Counted from the stretch's first letter, positions 8,383 to 19,097 are shown. The stretch is 64,000 nt of DNA from Mycolicibacterium sp. (GCA_020637165.1 JACJWN010000007.1:39611-103610); one strand, 5' to 3'. Made by a program: numbers and translations. Notes: generated from the sequence alone by a model not told the origin.

Positions 8383-8412
8383 ATGGGCCGGCAGGTTGCC
8401 CTGCCGGCCCAT
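8383..8412 (-). terminator. Intrinsic terminator of the cold-shock gene
   Basis: ATGGGCCGGCAG (8383-8394) pairs perfectly with CTGCCGGCCCAT (8401-8412); with the inner G-C pair the stem is 13 bp closed by a four-base loop. Read on the minus strand it is followed by TTTCTGTG. It lies 24 bases beyond the csp stop codon, so it is well placed to end that transcript. Confidence 0.8.
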
Positions 8413-8435
8413 ATCGGTGTGTCTCCCGGATGTGG

Positions 8436-8639
8436 CTATTCGGGACGAACTCCGGTCGCCAGGGGGCCCTTGGCGCCCTGGCCGATGTCGAAGGTGACCC
8501 GCTGATTCTCCTCCAGCGACCGGAAGCCGCCTCCGGAGATCTCGGAGTAGTGGACGAAAACGTCCTCAGCCCCGCCGTCGGGTGCGATGAAGCCGAAGCC
8601 CTTTTCGCTGTTGAACCACTTCACAGTTCCCTGTGCCAT
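8436..8639 (-). CDS. Cold-shock protein (CspA family)
   Basis: This 67-residue single-domain OB-fold protein binds single-stranded RNA and DNA. Both RNA-binding motifs are visible: KGFGFI (RNP1) and VFVHYS (RNP2), after the [14 protein letters not shown] start. The ATG at 8639 was chosen; the frame reaches a TTG two codons earlier but this adds only two residues. About 600 bases upstream are free of genes and locally AT-richer, consistent with the long leader typical of regulated cold-shock genes. A strong terminator follows. Confidence 0.95.
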   Translation of the reverse strand: MAQGTVKWFNSEKGFGFIAPDGGAEDVFVHYSEISGGGFRSLEENQRVTFDIGQGAKGPLATGVRPE

Positions 8640-9239
8640 TCTCAATTACTCATTTCTTCACACGGATGCCTCAAGCGGACATCGTCGAACCGGCCGACAC
8701 ATTCGCGACCGGCGATTCGGCGCCCGCGTGGCGGACTGCCCGAAACTCATTGATCCCCAACGCGTAGAGCTAGCGCTGTTGATCGGAGAACACCGGGTTT
8801 TCCACCGGCTCAGTGGAATCCACCTCAGTCGGAGCTACGTACTCGGACTCAGTCGGATGGGAAAAAAGGTTGTCAATCAAGAATTTTCTTTCGGATCGGC
8901 CGGGCCAGAACTGAGCTGACCGGCGTGATGACGCGCAATCGCGGAGAGAATGCCGTAATTCGGGCGAAGCGTGGCGTGGCCGCTGGGGCGCGAACACTAT
9001 GACTCCCACGGTACAGGGTTTCCCGCACCGGGGATAGGGCGCCGCCCAGACGGCCCGTTTCCGTTGTCGTCCCAAGCCGCGGCATGCACCACGCCGAATA
9101 CCCGGTCGAGCGCATCAACCGCTGGGACAATCTGGGGTACCTACGGAGAGGGGAGAACTGTGCGCCGACCGGCCATCCTGATCGAACTAATCGGCCCTGC
9201 GTCCCTGCCCACCGCACCACTCCGAGGGAAGGGTCCGAT
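8640..9239. other. 600-bp gene-free region between csp and the NERD-helicase
   Basis: This holds the divergent upstream regions of csp (minus) and the NERD-helicase gene (plus). The csp-proximal part is AT-rich (AATTACTCATTTCTTCA), and a second AT-rich patch lies near 8868-8892 (GGGAAAAAAGG to AAGAATTTTCTTTC). CTCAGT[C/G]G occurs three times between 8810 and 8860. The minus-strand frames here have poor start sites and no recognisable motifs. Promoters are probably present but no element is certain. Confidence 0.5.
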
Positions 9240-10895
9240 ATGGCGATCCTGATTCCGGATCAGCCGCGGCTGGCCAACGCCGCCGAGGCCATGGTCTGGC
9301 AGGCCCTGGCCGAGCAACTCGGCGACGGCGACCTCCTCGTCGTGGGTCGGCGGGTCACCGACCACCTCAAGGACCACGAGATCGACTTTCTGGTGGCCAT
9401 CGAGGGGGCGGGGATCGTCAGCGTCGAGGTCAAGGGCGGCGAGGTGTGGCACGACGGCACCGCCTGGCGCCAACGGCGGGGCGGCCGGGAGTTCACCATC
9501 GAACCGGTGCGTCAGGCCCGCGAAGCCTGCTACGCGCTGCGCGGCTTCGTCGAATCCGACCCGCGCTGGACCCAGGGCCGGCTGCGATGGGATCACCTGG
9601 TGGTCCTTCCGCACAGCGCGCTGCCGCAGGATTTCAACCTCCCGGACTGCCCGCGCTGGAAAGCCGTCGACCGCGACGAACTCGGTTCCCTGGCCGTTCG
9701 GCTCAAAACCGTTCTGAGCCAACAGGAATTGGACCGTCCGCGACTGACGGCCGCGGGTATCGAGCAGCTGCAGACCGCGCTGCGCGGGCGCGGACTCCCG
9801 CAGCGCGACGTCGTCGCCCGCGCCCTGGAGAACGAGAACGCCGCAGACCTCCTCTACGAACAGCAGGCCGTCATCCTCAACGCCGTTCAGCTACTGCCCC
9901 GGGTGGAGATCCGTGGGGGCGCCGGCAGCGGCAAGACTTTCATGGCCGTCGAACAGACCCGCCGGCTGGCCAACGCCGGCCAGCGGGTGGCGCTGATCTG
10001 CTACTCCCACGGCCTGGCCTCCTACCTCAAGCGGATCACCGCCGGCTGGTCGCGCCGGCAGCAGCCCGGCTACGTCGGAGAGTTTCACAGCCTCGGCATC
10101 CGGTGGGGTGCTCCGGAAGGCCCCGCGGAGAACGAGCGCAGCAAGCAGGCCAGCCGGTTCTTCGAGCATGACCTCCCCGAGCAGATGCTCGAACTGGCAA
10201 CCGGACTGCCGGATGGGCAGAAATTCGACGCCATCGTCATCGACGAGGCGCAGGACTTCGCCGACAGTTGGTGGGAACCGGTGCTGGCGGCGCTGCGCGA
10301 CCCCGAGGCCGGCGGGCTGTACGTCTTCATCGACGAGGGCCAGCGGGTGTTCGACCGCCAGGGGACCCCGCCGGTGCCGCTGGTGCCGCTGATCCTCGAC
10401 CAGAACATCCGCAACACCCGGCAGATCGCCAACGCCTTCCAGCCCCTGGTCGACCACCCGATGCGGTTCCTGGGCGGCGACGGACCCGACGTGCGGTTCG
10501 TGGCCTGCCGACAAGCCGACGCGCTGGATGCCGGCGACGACCAGATCGAGGCCCTTCTGGACGAAGGCTGGCGTCCCGAGGACCTCGCGCTGCTGACCAC
10601 CGGCAGCCGGCACCCCGAGCAGGTCGCCCGGCAGGAGGCGGGAAACCAGGCCTACTGGGATTCCTTCTGGGACACCGAGCAGGTGTTCTATGGTCACGTG
10701 CTGGGCTTCAAGGGGCTGGAACGCCGTGCCATCGTTCTCGTGGTCAACGACCGCTATGCCCTCGAACGCGCCCGGGAACGGCTCTACGTGGGGCTCTCTC
10801 GCGCGCGGGACCAACTCGTGGTGTGTGGTGACCCTGAGTTCATCGCCGAGGTGGGAGGACCGGATCTGGCCTGGCGATTGGGTGCCCGGGTCTAG
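9240..10895 (+). CDS. NERD-domain nuclease / UvrD-type helicase fusion
   Basis: This 551-residue protein starts with a NERD domain (about residues 10-110): an acidic residue in HEIDFLVAIEG and the VEVKGG motif form the nuclease-like core. A superfamily-1 helicase module follows, with Walker A GGAGSGKT at 226-233, Walker B VIDEAQDF around 333-340, an arginine-rich motif near DQNIRNTRQ, and motif VI YVGLSRARDQL near the end. It probably acts on DNA or RNA in repair or defence; the exact role is inferred. The ATG at 9240 follows GAGGGAAGGG and was chosen over an open upstream extension to 9084. Confidence 0.85.
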   Translation: MAILIPDQPRLANAAEAMVWQALAEQLGDGDLLVVGRRVTDHLKDHEIDFLVAIEGAGIVSVEVKGGEVWHDGTAWRQRRGGREFTIEPVRQAREACYALRGFVESDPRWTQGRLRWDHLVVLPHSALPQDFNLPDCPRWKAVDRDELGSLAVRLKTVLSQQELDRPRLTAAGIEQLQTALRGRGLPQRDVVARALENENAADLLYEQQAVILNAVQLLPRVEIRGGAGSGKTFMAVEQTRRLANAGQRVALICYSHGLASYLKRITAGWSRRQQPGYVGEFHSLGIRWGAPEGPAENERSKQASRFFEHDLPEQMLELATGLPDGQKFDAIVIDEAQDFADSWWEPVLAALRDPEAGGLYVFIDEGQRVFDRQGTPPVPLVPLILDQNIRNTRQIANAFQPLVDHPMRFLGGDGPDVRFVACRQADALDAGDDQIEALLDEGWRPEDLALLTTGSRHPEQVARQEAGNQAYWDSFWDTEQVFYGHVLGFKGLERRAIVLVVNDRYALERARERLYVGLSRARDQLVVCGDPEFIAEVGGPDLAWRLGARV

Positions 10896-11013
10896 GGGCC
10901 GGCGGGCTCGGCGCGCGGGGGCGCGGGAGGCGCCACGTGTAGAGTCGAAAGTGCCTGCGGTGATCCCTCATTCGCGAGTGCGGCCTCAGTGCCGGTAACG
11001 CGAAGGAACGCCT

Positions 11014-11069
11014 GTGAGTGCATCCCCGTGACGGCATCCCTATGACGGCATTCCCGTGACTGCGCCGCG
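11014..11069 (+). repeat. Four 14-bp tandem repeats of a translation start, with chained mini-ORFs
   Basis: Units begin at 11014, 11028, 11042 and 11056: GTGAGTGCATCCCC, GTGACGGCATCCCT, ATGACGGCATTCCC and GTGACTGCGCCGCG. Each of the first three start codons opens a five-codon frame whose TGA overlaps the next start by four bases. The only good Shine-Dalgarno, GAAGGA at 11002-11007, is spaced for the first start, 42 bases before the start of the DUF5994 gene. Confidence 0.85.
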
Positions 11070-11573
11070 CAGATCGCGCAGGACCGCGAGCCCGGTGCGG
11101 GTATCCCTGGCCGCGGCCCTTGGCAGGGAGATCGACGGAGCGTGGTGGCCGCGGACCGGGTCCATGGTCCCCGAGTTGCCCGATCTGGTCGAGGCGCTGT
11201 TCCCGGCGTTGGGTGAGGTCGTCGACATCAGTCTGAACTGGTCGGCCGGATCGGTCACTCCGGTTCTGAGCGCCATGGCCCCGGCCAACGCGGCCAGGAT
11301 GGGTTGGGCGGCACCCCGGCACCGGCTGATGTTCCTGGTGGGCGATACCGCCTCCGCGCGCATTCTCGTGGTGCCCGCGATGACGGCCGCCGCGCTGGCC
11401 GTGATGGTTCTGCGGCAGGCCGCCTCACGGCACGTCCCCGATCTGGATCAGGGCACCCCAACTTACACGGCGGCCGAACGGGTGGTCCGGGCTGCCAGGA
11501 GCGACAGTGCCGGTTGGACCGCCGAGCGAACCGGCCGGGATCCGGCCGGTTCGTCGGAGACGGCTCGCGACGG

Positions 11574-11577
<4 letters not shown>
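11056..11577 (+). CDS. DUF5994-type protein, paralogue 2
   Basis: This 173-residue protein shares the DGAWWPRT...ELPDLVEALF...LG core with the 7764-8216 gene, so the two are paralogues; this one has a longer C-terminal tail. A mildly hydrophobic stretch (MTAAALAVMVL) lies in the second half. The GTG at 11056 is the first start that leads into the long frame and is the last of four tandem start-codon repeats, so translation may depend on coupling through the mini-ORFs. Its TAG overlaps the stop of the convergent helicase gene in a shared CTAG. The function is unknown. Confidence 0.72.
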
Positions 11578-12956
<1,379 letters not shown>

Positions 12957-13492
12957 TGGTGCCTCTCAGGCATCGGGTTGTGCCGGACGGCATCCGGGTG
13001 TCGGAGGGCGCGGCGGCACAAAGGTGGCGAAATTGCCGGCGGCAATATCGGTTCGCCGCGAGACGTGGTGCTGGAAACGGTTGGTTCCGCACAGTTCATT
13101 CAAGGCGCGGGCCGGAAAGCGGCCGTCGCGAGTGAAGTGAAGGTGTTCCACGACGATGGCCAGAAGCGGTGTCCGCGTCCGGCGTTGCTCCGAAGTCTAG
13201 CAGGCCGGGGCGCCGGCGCCGTCGGCACCGCGTCCGCCGGGACCCGCCGCCGGGGGTGTCGGACTGAATTTTAAGAGATTTTCAGCAAATCTTGCCGGGG
13301 ACGATTCCGGGTGGCCGGAGCCCCACTGCCAGCGCCGACGTCCGGCGGTGTGCCCCCGTCCACAATTGTTTGCTAAATCCGCGCCGGTCGGCCCCGGCCG
13401 TCGTGTGCAGAAGCACTGCCCGAAGTGGCTATGATTGCCCCGTCAGCGTTGATGTCTGGTCCCTCGACGACAGCCCTTTGGAGTGAGTTTCG
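12957..13492. other. Gene-free region between the DEAD-box helicase and the L,D-transpeptidase
   Basis: This is the divergent upstream region of both genes. An AT-rich patch (TTTTAAGAGATTTTCAGCAAATC, 13269-13291) stands out. The hexamer TATGAT at 13430-13435, 57 bases before the transpeptidase start, resembles a mycobacterial SigA -10 box, but no clear -35 is seen. Short open frames here lack ribosome-binding sites and recognisable motifs. Confidence 0.45.
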
Positions 13493-14815
13493 GTGTCCCT
13501 TCCCCGTCGCGCGCGGTCAGCGAGTGCCGTGGTGGTGGCGTTGCTGGCTGGTGTGCTGGTCAGCGATGTCGCCGGGTTCCCGGGCTGCTCCGACGGTTGC
13601 AAGACCCCCACCGCCACCGCGGCGGCCCAGGTGGCGGCCCCGGCCAAGCCCCGGCCACCGTTGCTGGGAGTCTCGCCGTTCGACGGTGCCGAGGATGTCA
13701 ACCCGATGGTCAAGCCCGTCGTCGACGTCGTCGACGGCACGATCACCGAGGTTTCCCTCTACGACGACTGGGGCAACGCCGTGGAGGGCCGGCTGTCGAA
13801 GGATCGCACCTCCTGGGAGCCCACCCGGCGCCTGGACTTCGCCCGGTACTACACCCTGACGGTGGACAGTAAGAGCAGCTCCGGGGTGGCGCTGTCGCGG
13901 ACCACCAACTTCCAAACCCTGGTGCCCAACAACTACGTGCACCCCTACATCGAGGTCCAGGGCGGCTTCGCCCCGAACGAGAACACCCGCTACGGCGTCG
14001 GGACCATCGTCGTCGCGCATTTCGACGAGGCGATCACCAACAAGGCGCTGGCCGAGAAGAACATGATCGTGCGGACCGAACCGCCGGTGCAGGGCTCGTG
14101 GTACTGGGTCAGCGACTCCGTCGCGCACTGGCGGCCGGAGACCTACTACGCGCCGGGCACCCGTATCGACGTGGACCTCAACATGTACGGCCTCGACCTC
14201 GGTCAGGGCATGTACGGCCAGGCCGACGCGCAGGCCACCCTGAACATCGGCGACGCTCACATTGCCGTCGCCAATGACATCACCAAGCAGGTCAGCGTGT
14301 TCGACAACGGGCGGCTGGTGCGGACCATGCCGACCTCGATGGGGCGCGGCGGCACCTCGACCTTCGGTGACAAGACCTTCCACTGGTGGACCCCGTCGGG
14401 CACCTACGTCGTGCTCGACAAGGGTGAGGTGGTCACCATGGATTCCTCCACCTACGGTGTGCCCGCCGGCACCGCCGACAGCTACAAGCGCAAGATCGGC
14501 TGGGCGACGCGCATCAGCACCGACGGCATCTACCTGCACCATCTCGACGACACCATCTGGGCCCAAGGCAACACCAACCTCTCGCACGGCTGCCTGAACC
14601 TCAGCGGCGACAACGCCAGGTGGTACTTCGACATGGTCCAGCCCGGCGACATCGTGGAAGTCCGCTACACCGGTGGCCCGCCGCTGACCCTCGCCCAGGG
14701 CGGCGACTGGTCGGTGCCGTGGACTGACTGGGTCAAGGGCAGCGCGCTGTCGCCCGGTCCCGTCCCGCCCCCGTCGCCGTCGACGGCGGAAACCATGACC
14801 GCGCCCGGTCCCTGA
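13493..14815 (+). CDS. L,D-transpeptidase (LdtMt5-like, YkuD domain)
   Basis: This 440-residue exported enzyme cross-links peptidoglycan stem peptides through 3-3 bonds. A hydrophobic N-terminal segment (about 10-30) is followed by a Cys in the sequence FPGC, an imperfect lipobox. Two Ig-like domains cover roughly 60-260, and the YkuD catalytic domain follows. The active-site motif SHGCLNLS places the nucleophile at Cys367, with the upstream IYLHHLDD histidines. A Pro/Ser-rich tail ends the protein. Overall length and domain order fit the LprQ/LdtMt5 type better than LdtMt2. The GTG at 13493 has GGAG about ten bases upstream. Confidence 0.9.
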   Translation: MSLPRRARSASAVVVALLAGVLVSDVAGFPGCSDGCKTPTATAAAQVAAPAKPRPPLLGVSPFDGAEDVNPMVKPVVDVVDGTITEVSLYDDWGNAVEGRLSKDRTSWEPTRRLDFARYYTLTVDSKSSSGVALSRTTNFQTLVPNNYVHPYIEVQGGFAPNENTRYGVGTIVVAHFDEAITNKALAEKNMIVRTEPPVQGSWYWVSDSVAHWRPETYYAPGTRIDVDLNMYGLDLGQGMYGQADAQATLNIGDAHIAVANDITKQVSVFDNGRLVRTMPTSMGRGGTSTFGDKTFHWWTPSGTYVVLDKGEVVTMDSSTYGVPAGTADSYKRKIGWATRISTDGIYLHHLDDTIWAQGNTNLSHGCLNLSGDNARWYFDMVQPGDIVEVRYTGGPPLTLAQGGDWSVPWTDWVKGSALSPGPVPPPSPSTAETMTAPGP

Positions 14816-14918
14816 CCGCGTTTTCTGTCGGTTCCCGGCGATACCCTGGGGTCGCACGGTGTGAGACGGCGTTCTCCGCATAAAAAGGGCGCCGCCGCCG
14901 GAGAGTTCCACCGCGATG

Positions 14919-14980
14919 AGCGCTCCCGCGAGGGGGGACAAGCGCTCCCGCAAAGGGTTAAGCGATCCCGTTAAGGGGAG
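14919..14980 (+). repeat. Three tandem 20-22-bp repeats covering a ribosome-binding site
   Basis: Units start at 14919, 14941 and 14961, each with AGCG[C/A]TCCCG followed by a G-rich Shine-Dalgarno-like tract (GAGGGGGG, AAAGGG, AAGGGGAGG). Only the last is spaced for the ATG at 14991. The array also creates an in-frame upstream ATG at 14916. Confidence 0.8.
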
Positions 14981-14990
14981 GGGTATCACC

Positions 14991-15980
14991 ATGGCTGGAT
15001 ACGACATCATCGGCGACATCCACGGCTGCGCGGCCGAGTTGACCGCACTGCTGGGCCAACTCGGCTACCGGCCCGACGACGACGGCGTCCACCGCCACCC
15101 GGAGCGGACGGCGGTCTTCGTCGGCGACCTGATCGACCGCGGCCCCGGTCAGCTGGAGGTGCTGCGGACCGTCAAGGCCATGGTCGACGCCGGCGCCGCG
15201 AAGATCACGATGGGCAACCACGAGTTCAACGCGATCGCCTACGCGATGAAGCATCCCGACACCGGGGAACCGCTGCGCCCGAACAACACCAAGAACACCC
15301 GGCAGCACCAGGCTTTCCTGGACCAGCTCAGCCCGGAGCAGCAGGCGTACTACCGGCAGTGGTTCACCACCCTGCCGCTGTGGCTGGACCTCGGGCAGAT
15401 CCGCGTCGTGCACGCCTGCTGGCACGAACCCTCGATGCGGGCGGTCGAGAAGGCCACCAACGGCTCCGGCCGGCTGACCACCCTCGAGCACTACGTCGCC
15501 GCGAGCACGAAGGGCGGCGACCTCTACGACGCGGTGGAGACGCTGCTGAAGGGCCCCGAGATCAGCCTGACCGAGCACGGCGCGCAGCCCTACTGGGACA
15601 AGGACCACCACCGCAGGGAACAGGCGCGCATCCGGTGGTGGGACAGCGACGCCACCACACTGCGGGAGTTGGCCGAGACCCGCGGGGCGCTGACCGAGGA
15701 CGGGCAGCCCTACCCGCCGCCGCCGGCGGTCCCGATCGACCCAACCGAGGGCCGGACCTACCTCTACACCGACGAGGTTCCGCTGTTCTACGGCCACTAC
15801 TGGCGATCCTGGGAGCCCGCACACACCGAGGACTGGACCCGCTACACCGCCTGTGTCGACTTCAGCGCCGTCAAGAGCGGGCACCTGGTCGCCTACCGCT
15901 GGAACGGCGAACCGACCATCCTGCGCGACAACTACGTCCCGCACACCCGCGACGTGGTAGCCCCCTCCCCGTCGGCCTGA
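14991..15980 (+). CDS. Metallophosphoesterase (calcineurin-like, ApaH/PrpE type)
   Basis: This 329-residue protein shows the phosphoesterase metal-binding motifs in order: GDIHGC near residue 8, GDLIDRGP near 45, GNHEFN near 73, and the histidine of VVHACWH near 140. The family includes diadenosine-tetraphosphate hydrolases and serine/threonine phosphatases; the substrate here is unknown. The ATG at 14991 follows AAGGGGAGG; the in-frame ATG at 14916 would only translate the tandem repeat. It lies between the transpeptidase and symporter genes on the same strand. Confidence 0.87.
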   Translation: MAGYDIIGDIHGCAAELTALLGQLGYRPDDDGVHRHPERTAVFVGDLIDRGPGQLEVLRTVKAMVDAGAAKITMGNHEFNAIAYAMKHPDTGEPLRPNNTKNTRQHQAFLDQLSPEQQAYYRQWFTTLPLWLDLGQIRVVHACWHEPSMRAVEKATNGSGRLTTLEHYVAASTKGGDLYDAVETLLKGPEISLTEHGAQPYWDKDHHRREQARIRWWDSDATTLRELAETRGALTEDGQPYPPPPAVPIDPTEGRTYLYTDEVPLFYGHYWRSWEPAHTEDWTRYTACVDFSAVKSGHLVAYRWNGEPTILRDNYVPHTRDVVAPSPSA

Positions 15981-16060
15981 CCGGCAAAGCGCGAAACCGG
16001 CCGGGGAATCGTTTGCGCTGCGGACCCGCCGTCGAGGTGGGACGATTCGCAAATCACGGT

Positions 16061-16084
16061 GCGGAGGTAGCGGCGCGGAGGTAG
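16061..16084 (+). repeat. Duplicated Shine-Dalgarno in front of the symporter gene
   Basis: GCGGAGGTAGC occurs at 16061-16071 and again at 16075-16085, a 14-base period. The second copy is spaced for the ATG at 16088; the first is 14 bases too far upstream. Confidence 0.8.
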
Positions 16085-16087
16085 CCC

Positions 16088-17542
16088 ATGGACTTCATAC
16101 AGGCCAACCTGATCGACCCGGTCAACAAGGCGCTGTACACCTACATCCTGGTCTACCTGCTGGTCGCCGTCGGCATCTACTTCACCATCCGCACCCGCTT
16201 CGTGCAGTTCCGCTACTTCCCGCGGATGCTCAAACAACTGGTGCACTCCCGCACCCACGATGCGGGCATCTCCCCGTTCCAGGCCTTCTGCGTCGGCCTG
16301 GCCTCCCGGGTGGGCACCGGCAACATCGCCGGTGTTGCCATCGCGCTGACCGTCGGCGGGCCGGGCGCGATCTTCTGGATGTGGGTGGTCGCCCTCATCG
16401 GCATGGCCACCGCCCTGATCGAGGCCACCCTCGGCCAGATCTTCAAGGTCCGCGCCGGTGACGGAAGCTTCCGCGGCGGGCCGGCCTTCTACATCCAGCG
16501 GGGCCTGGGTTCGCGGGCCGGCGGCGTGGTCTTCGCGCTGCTGCTGGTGTTCGCCTTCGGATTCGCCTTCAACATGGTGCAGGCCAACGCCATCGCCGAC
16601 GTGCTCAACGCCTCCTACGAGGTCGAGGTGCAATACACCACCATCGGCCTGGTGCTGCTGGCCGCGCCGGTGCTCTTCGGCGGGGTCCGCCGCGTGGCCC
16701 GGGTCGCCGAGATCGTGCTACCGCTGATGGCGCTGGCCTACGTGGCGCTGGCGCTGGTCATCATCGCCCTGCACATCAACTATCTGCCGGAGATGTTCAA
16801 GCAGATCATCGGCGGCGCCTTCGGGCTGACCGAGATGGCCGGCGGCTTCACCGGCGGCATCGCCGCGGCCATGCTCAACGGCGTCAAGCGGGGCCTGTTC
16901 TCCAACGAGGCCGGGATGGGCAGCGTGCCCAACGTCGCCGCCACCGCGACGGTGTCCCACCCGGTCAAGCAGGGGCTGATCCAGTCCCTCGGGGTGTTCG
17001 TCGACACCATGCTGATCTGCACGGCGACGGCGTTCATCATCCTGGTCTCCGGCCCGGAGATCTACGATCCGTCCCAGCCGACCAAGATGGCCGGCGCCTC
17101 GCTGACCGCCGCCGCGGTCGCCAGCGGTCTGGGGGCCTGGACCACCTGGCTGATGACGTTGCTGGTGTTCGTGTTCGCCTTCTCCTCGGTTCTGGGCAAC
17201 TACGTCTACGCCGAGGTCAACCTGTTCTACCTCGGCGCGCGCAACGGCACCATCACCGGATTCCGGATGGCCGTGCTCGCCGGTATTGCGATCGGAGGGC
17301 TGGCGGCCCTGGATGCGGTCTGGGATCTGGCCGATGTGGCGATGGGCCTGATGGCCATCGTGAACCTGACCGCGATCGTGCTGCTGGGCCGCTGGGCGCT
17401 GGCCGCCCTGCGCGACTTCGCCCGCCAGGCCGACCAGGGCCGCGACCCGGTGTTCATCGCCGAGGACGCCGGTCTGCCCGGCCACCTCGACGGGGACATC
17501 TGGAACCGGCAGACTGCACCGGAGAAGGAAGTCTCTGCTTAG
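16088..17542 (+). CDS. Sodium:alanine/glycine symporter (AGCS family)
   Basis: This 484-residue permease has about eleven hydrophobic helices and the AGCS signatures [15 protein letters not shown] near residues 73-87, [18 protein letters not shown] near 265-281, and the preceding [10 protein letters not shown]. The family imports alanine or glycine with sodium. The N-terminal segment [23 protein letters not shown] starts the first helix. The ATG at 16088 follows GGAGGTAGCC. The haloalkane dehalogenase starts eight bases after the stop, so co-transcription is likely. Confidence 0.93.
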   Translation: MDFIQANLIDPVNKALYTYILVYLLVAVGIYFTIRTRFVQFRYFPRMLKQLVHSRTHDAGISPFQAFCVGLASRVGTGNIAGVAIALTVGGPGAIFWMWVVALIGMATALIEATLGQIFKVRAGDGSFRGGPAFYIQRGLGSRAGGVVFALLLVFAFGFAFNMVQANAIADVLNASYEVEVQYTTIGLVLLAAPVLFGGVRRVARVAEIVLPLMALAYVALALVIIALHINYLPEMFKQIIGGAFGLTEMAGGFTGGIAAAMLNGVKRGLFSNEAGMGSVPNVAATATVSHPVKQGLIQSLGVFVDTMLICTATAFIILVSGPEIYDPSQPTKMAGASLTAAAVASGLGAWTTWLMTLLVFVFAFSSVLGNYVYAEVNLFYLGARNGTITGFRMAVLAGIAIGGLAALDAVWDLADVAMGLMAIVNLTAIVLLGRWALAALRDFARQADQGRDPVFIAEDAGLPGHLDGDIWNRQTAPEKEVSA

Positions 17543-17550
17543 CTGGACGT

Positions 17551-18453
17551 ATGGACGTCCTGCGCACCCCCGATGCACGGTTCGCCGCGCTGGAGGGCTA
17601 CCCGTTCGCCCCGCACTACCTCGAGGTCACCGCCGCCGGCACCCCGTCGCTGCGCATGCACTACCTCGACGAAGGCCCGCGCGACGGCTCCCCGATCCTG
17701 CTGCTGCACGGCGAGCCGACCTGGAGTTACCTGTACCGCACCATGATCGGCCCGCTGGCCGCCGCCGGGCACCGGGTGCTGGCACCGGATCTGATCGGTT
17801 TCGGCCGCTCCGACAAGCCCACCCGGATCACCGACTACACCTATCAGCGCCACGTCGACTGGGTCACCTCCTGGATGAAAACCCTTGACCTGCAGGACAT
17901 CACGGTCGTGGTGCAGGACTGGGGCTCGTTGATCGGACTACGGATCGCCGCCGAGAACCCCGATCGTTTCGCAAAGTTGTTCATCGCCAACGGATTTCTG
18001 CCCACCGCCGATCGTTCCGTCCCGGCGGCGTTCAAGATCTGGCGGGGTTTCGCCAAGTACTCGCCGCTGTTCAGCGCGGGGAGGATCGTCGGGGCCGGGA
18101 CGGTGGGCAAGCTGAGCAGCGCGGTGCGCGCCGGATACGACGCGCCGTTTCCCGACCGCCGCTATCTGGCCGGAGCCCGGGCCTTCCCGCAACTGGTGCC
18201 CACCTCGCCGGCCGATCCCGCCGTCCCGGCCAACCGTGCGGCCTGGGCGGCGCTGGCCGGCTGGACCAAACCCACACTGTGCGTGTTCGGTGACCGGGAC
18301 CCGATCCTGGGCAAGGCCGACGGTCCGCTGATCGCCCACATCCCGGGCGCGGCGGGCCAGCCGCACGCCCGCATCACCGCCGGCCACTTCATCCAGGAGG
18401 ACGCCGGGCCCGAACTCGCCCGCCGTCTGCTGGCCTGGGACGCCGCGGGGTAG
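17551..18453 (+). CDS. Haloalkane dehalogenase (DhmA/Rv2296-like, HLD-I)
   Basis: This 300-residue alpha/beta-hydrolase hydrolyses carbon-halogen bonds. The nucleophile is Asp123 in [11 protein letters not shown], next to the halide-binding Trp124; [10 protein letters not shown] (53-62) forms the oxyanion region with Glu55; the acid is Asp250 in FGDRDPILG; and His279 lies in [12 protein letters not shown]. That set and the length match the HLD-I subfamily, including mycobacterial DhmA. The natural substrate is not known for most mycobacterial members. The ATG at 17551 lies eight bases after the symporter stop. Confidence 0.92.
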   Translation: MDVLRTPDARFAALEGYPFAPHYLEVTAAGTPSLRMHYLDEGPRDGSPILLLHGEPTWSYLYRTMIGPLAAAGHRVLAPDLIGFGRSDKPTRITDYTYQRHVDWVTSWMKTLDLQDITVVVQDWGSLIGLRIAAENPDRFAKLFIANGFLPTADRSVPAAFKIWRGFAKYSPLFSAGRIVGAGTVGKLSSAVRAGYDAPFPDRRYLAGARAFPQLVPTSPADPAVPANRAAWAALAGWTKPTLCVFGDRDPILGKADGPLIAHIPGAAGQPHARITAGHFIQEDAGPELARRLLAWDAAG

Positions 18454-18469
18454 GTGTAAGACTGGAACC

Positions 18470-18838
18470 ATGATCGATTACCACCTCGACCTTGACACCT
18501 CGATCCTGACGCTGCGCCCGGAGTCGGCGCTGACGAAAAACGACTTCGCCGAAGTGGCGGCGGCGCTGGACCCGCAGATCGAACAGCACGGCGATCTGGC
18601 CGGTCTGATCCTGGCGGCGCCGAGCTTCCCGGGCTGGGACAGCTTCGGAGCCCTGGTGACGCACCTGCGGTTCATCAGCGACCACCACAAGCACGTCAAG
18701 AAGATCGCCGTGGTCACCGACTCGCCGCTGGGCGACCTCGCCGAGCACCTGGTGTCGCACTTCGTCTCGGCGAAGATTCGCCACTTCCCGGCCGGTGAGG
18801 GCGAGGAAGCCCGCAGCTGGATCCTCTCGGGGTCTTAG
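18470..18838 (+). CDS. STAS-like protein (SpoIIAA-like family)
   Basis: This 122-residue protein matches the SpoIIAA-like (DUF3478) family. It has the short beta-strand start YHLDLDTSILTLRPE, a predicted helix KNDFAEVAAALDPQI, and FPGWDSFGALVTHLRFISDHHKHVKKIAVVTD, typical of these stand-alone STAS-like domains. Family members may bind lipids or act in protein-protein contacts; the role here is unknown. It starts 16 bases after the dehalogenase and is probably the last gene of the 16.1-18.8 kb unit. Confidence 0.82.
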   Translation: MIDYHLDLDTSILTLRPESALTKNDFAEVAAALDPQIEQHGDLAGLILAAPSFPGWDSFGALVTHLRFISDHHKHVKKIAVVTDSPLGDLAEHLVSHFVSAKIRHFPAGEGEEARSWILSGS

Positions 18839-19097
18839 CGCATACAAGCACCGGCTTCCACTCGCCTCCTCGCGGTACCCGGTCCGCCGACCGGCGTCCC
18901 CCCAATTGGTCACGCAGAGGGCTCTCGCCTCCAAGTGGTAGAGGTCAGGGCGCGGTTACTCGCGGTGGGCGCCTGGTCGAGAGTGTCCGGCGTGAGGGGC
19001 TGTTGACCGGCTCGGCAAGACCTGCCCATCTCGCTCGTCTGGTGTTTCGCAGTCGTCGGAGTCGCTGAGCAGGTGCGCCTTGGAGGTTCCGGTCCTC

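Noticed and set aside
18880-18960. tRNA-like sequence (GGTCACGCAGAGGGCTCTCGCC)
   Set aside because: No acceptor, anticodon or T-arm stems could be paired.
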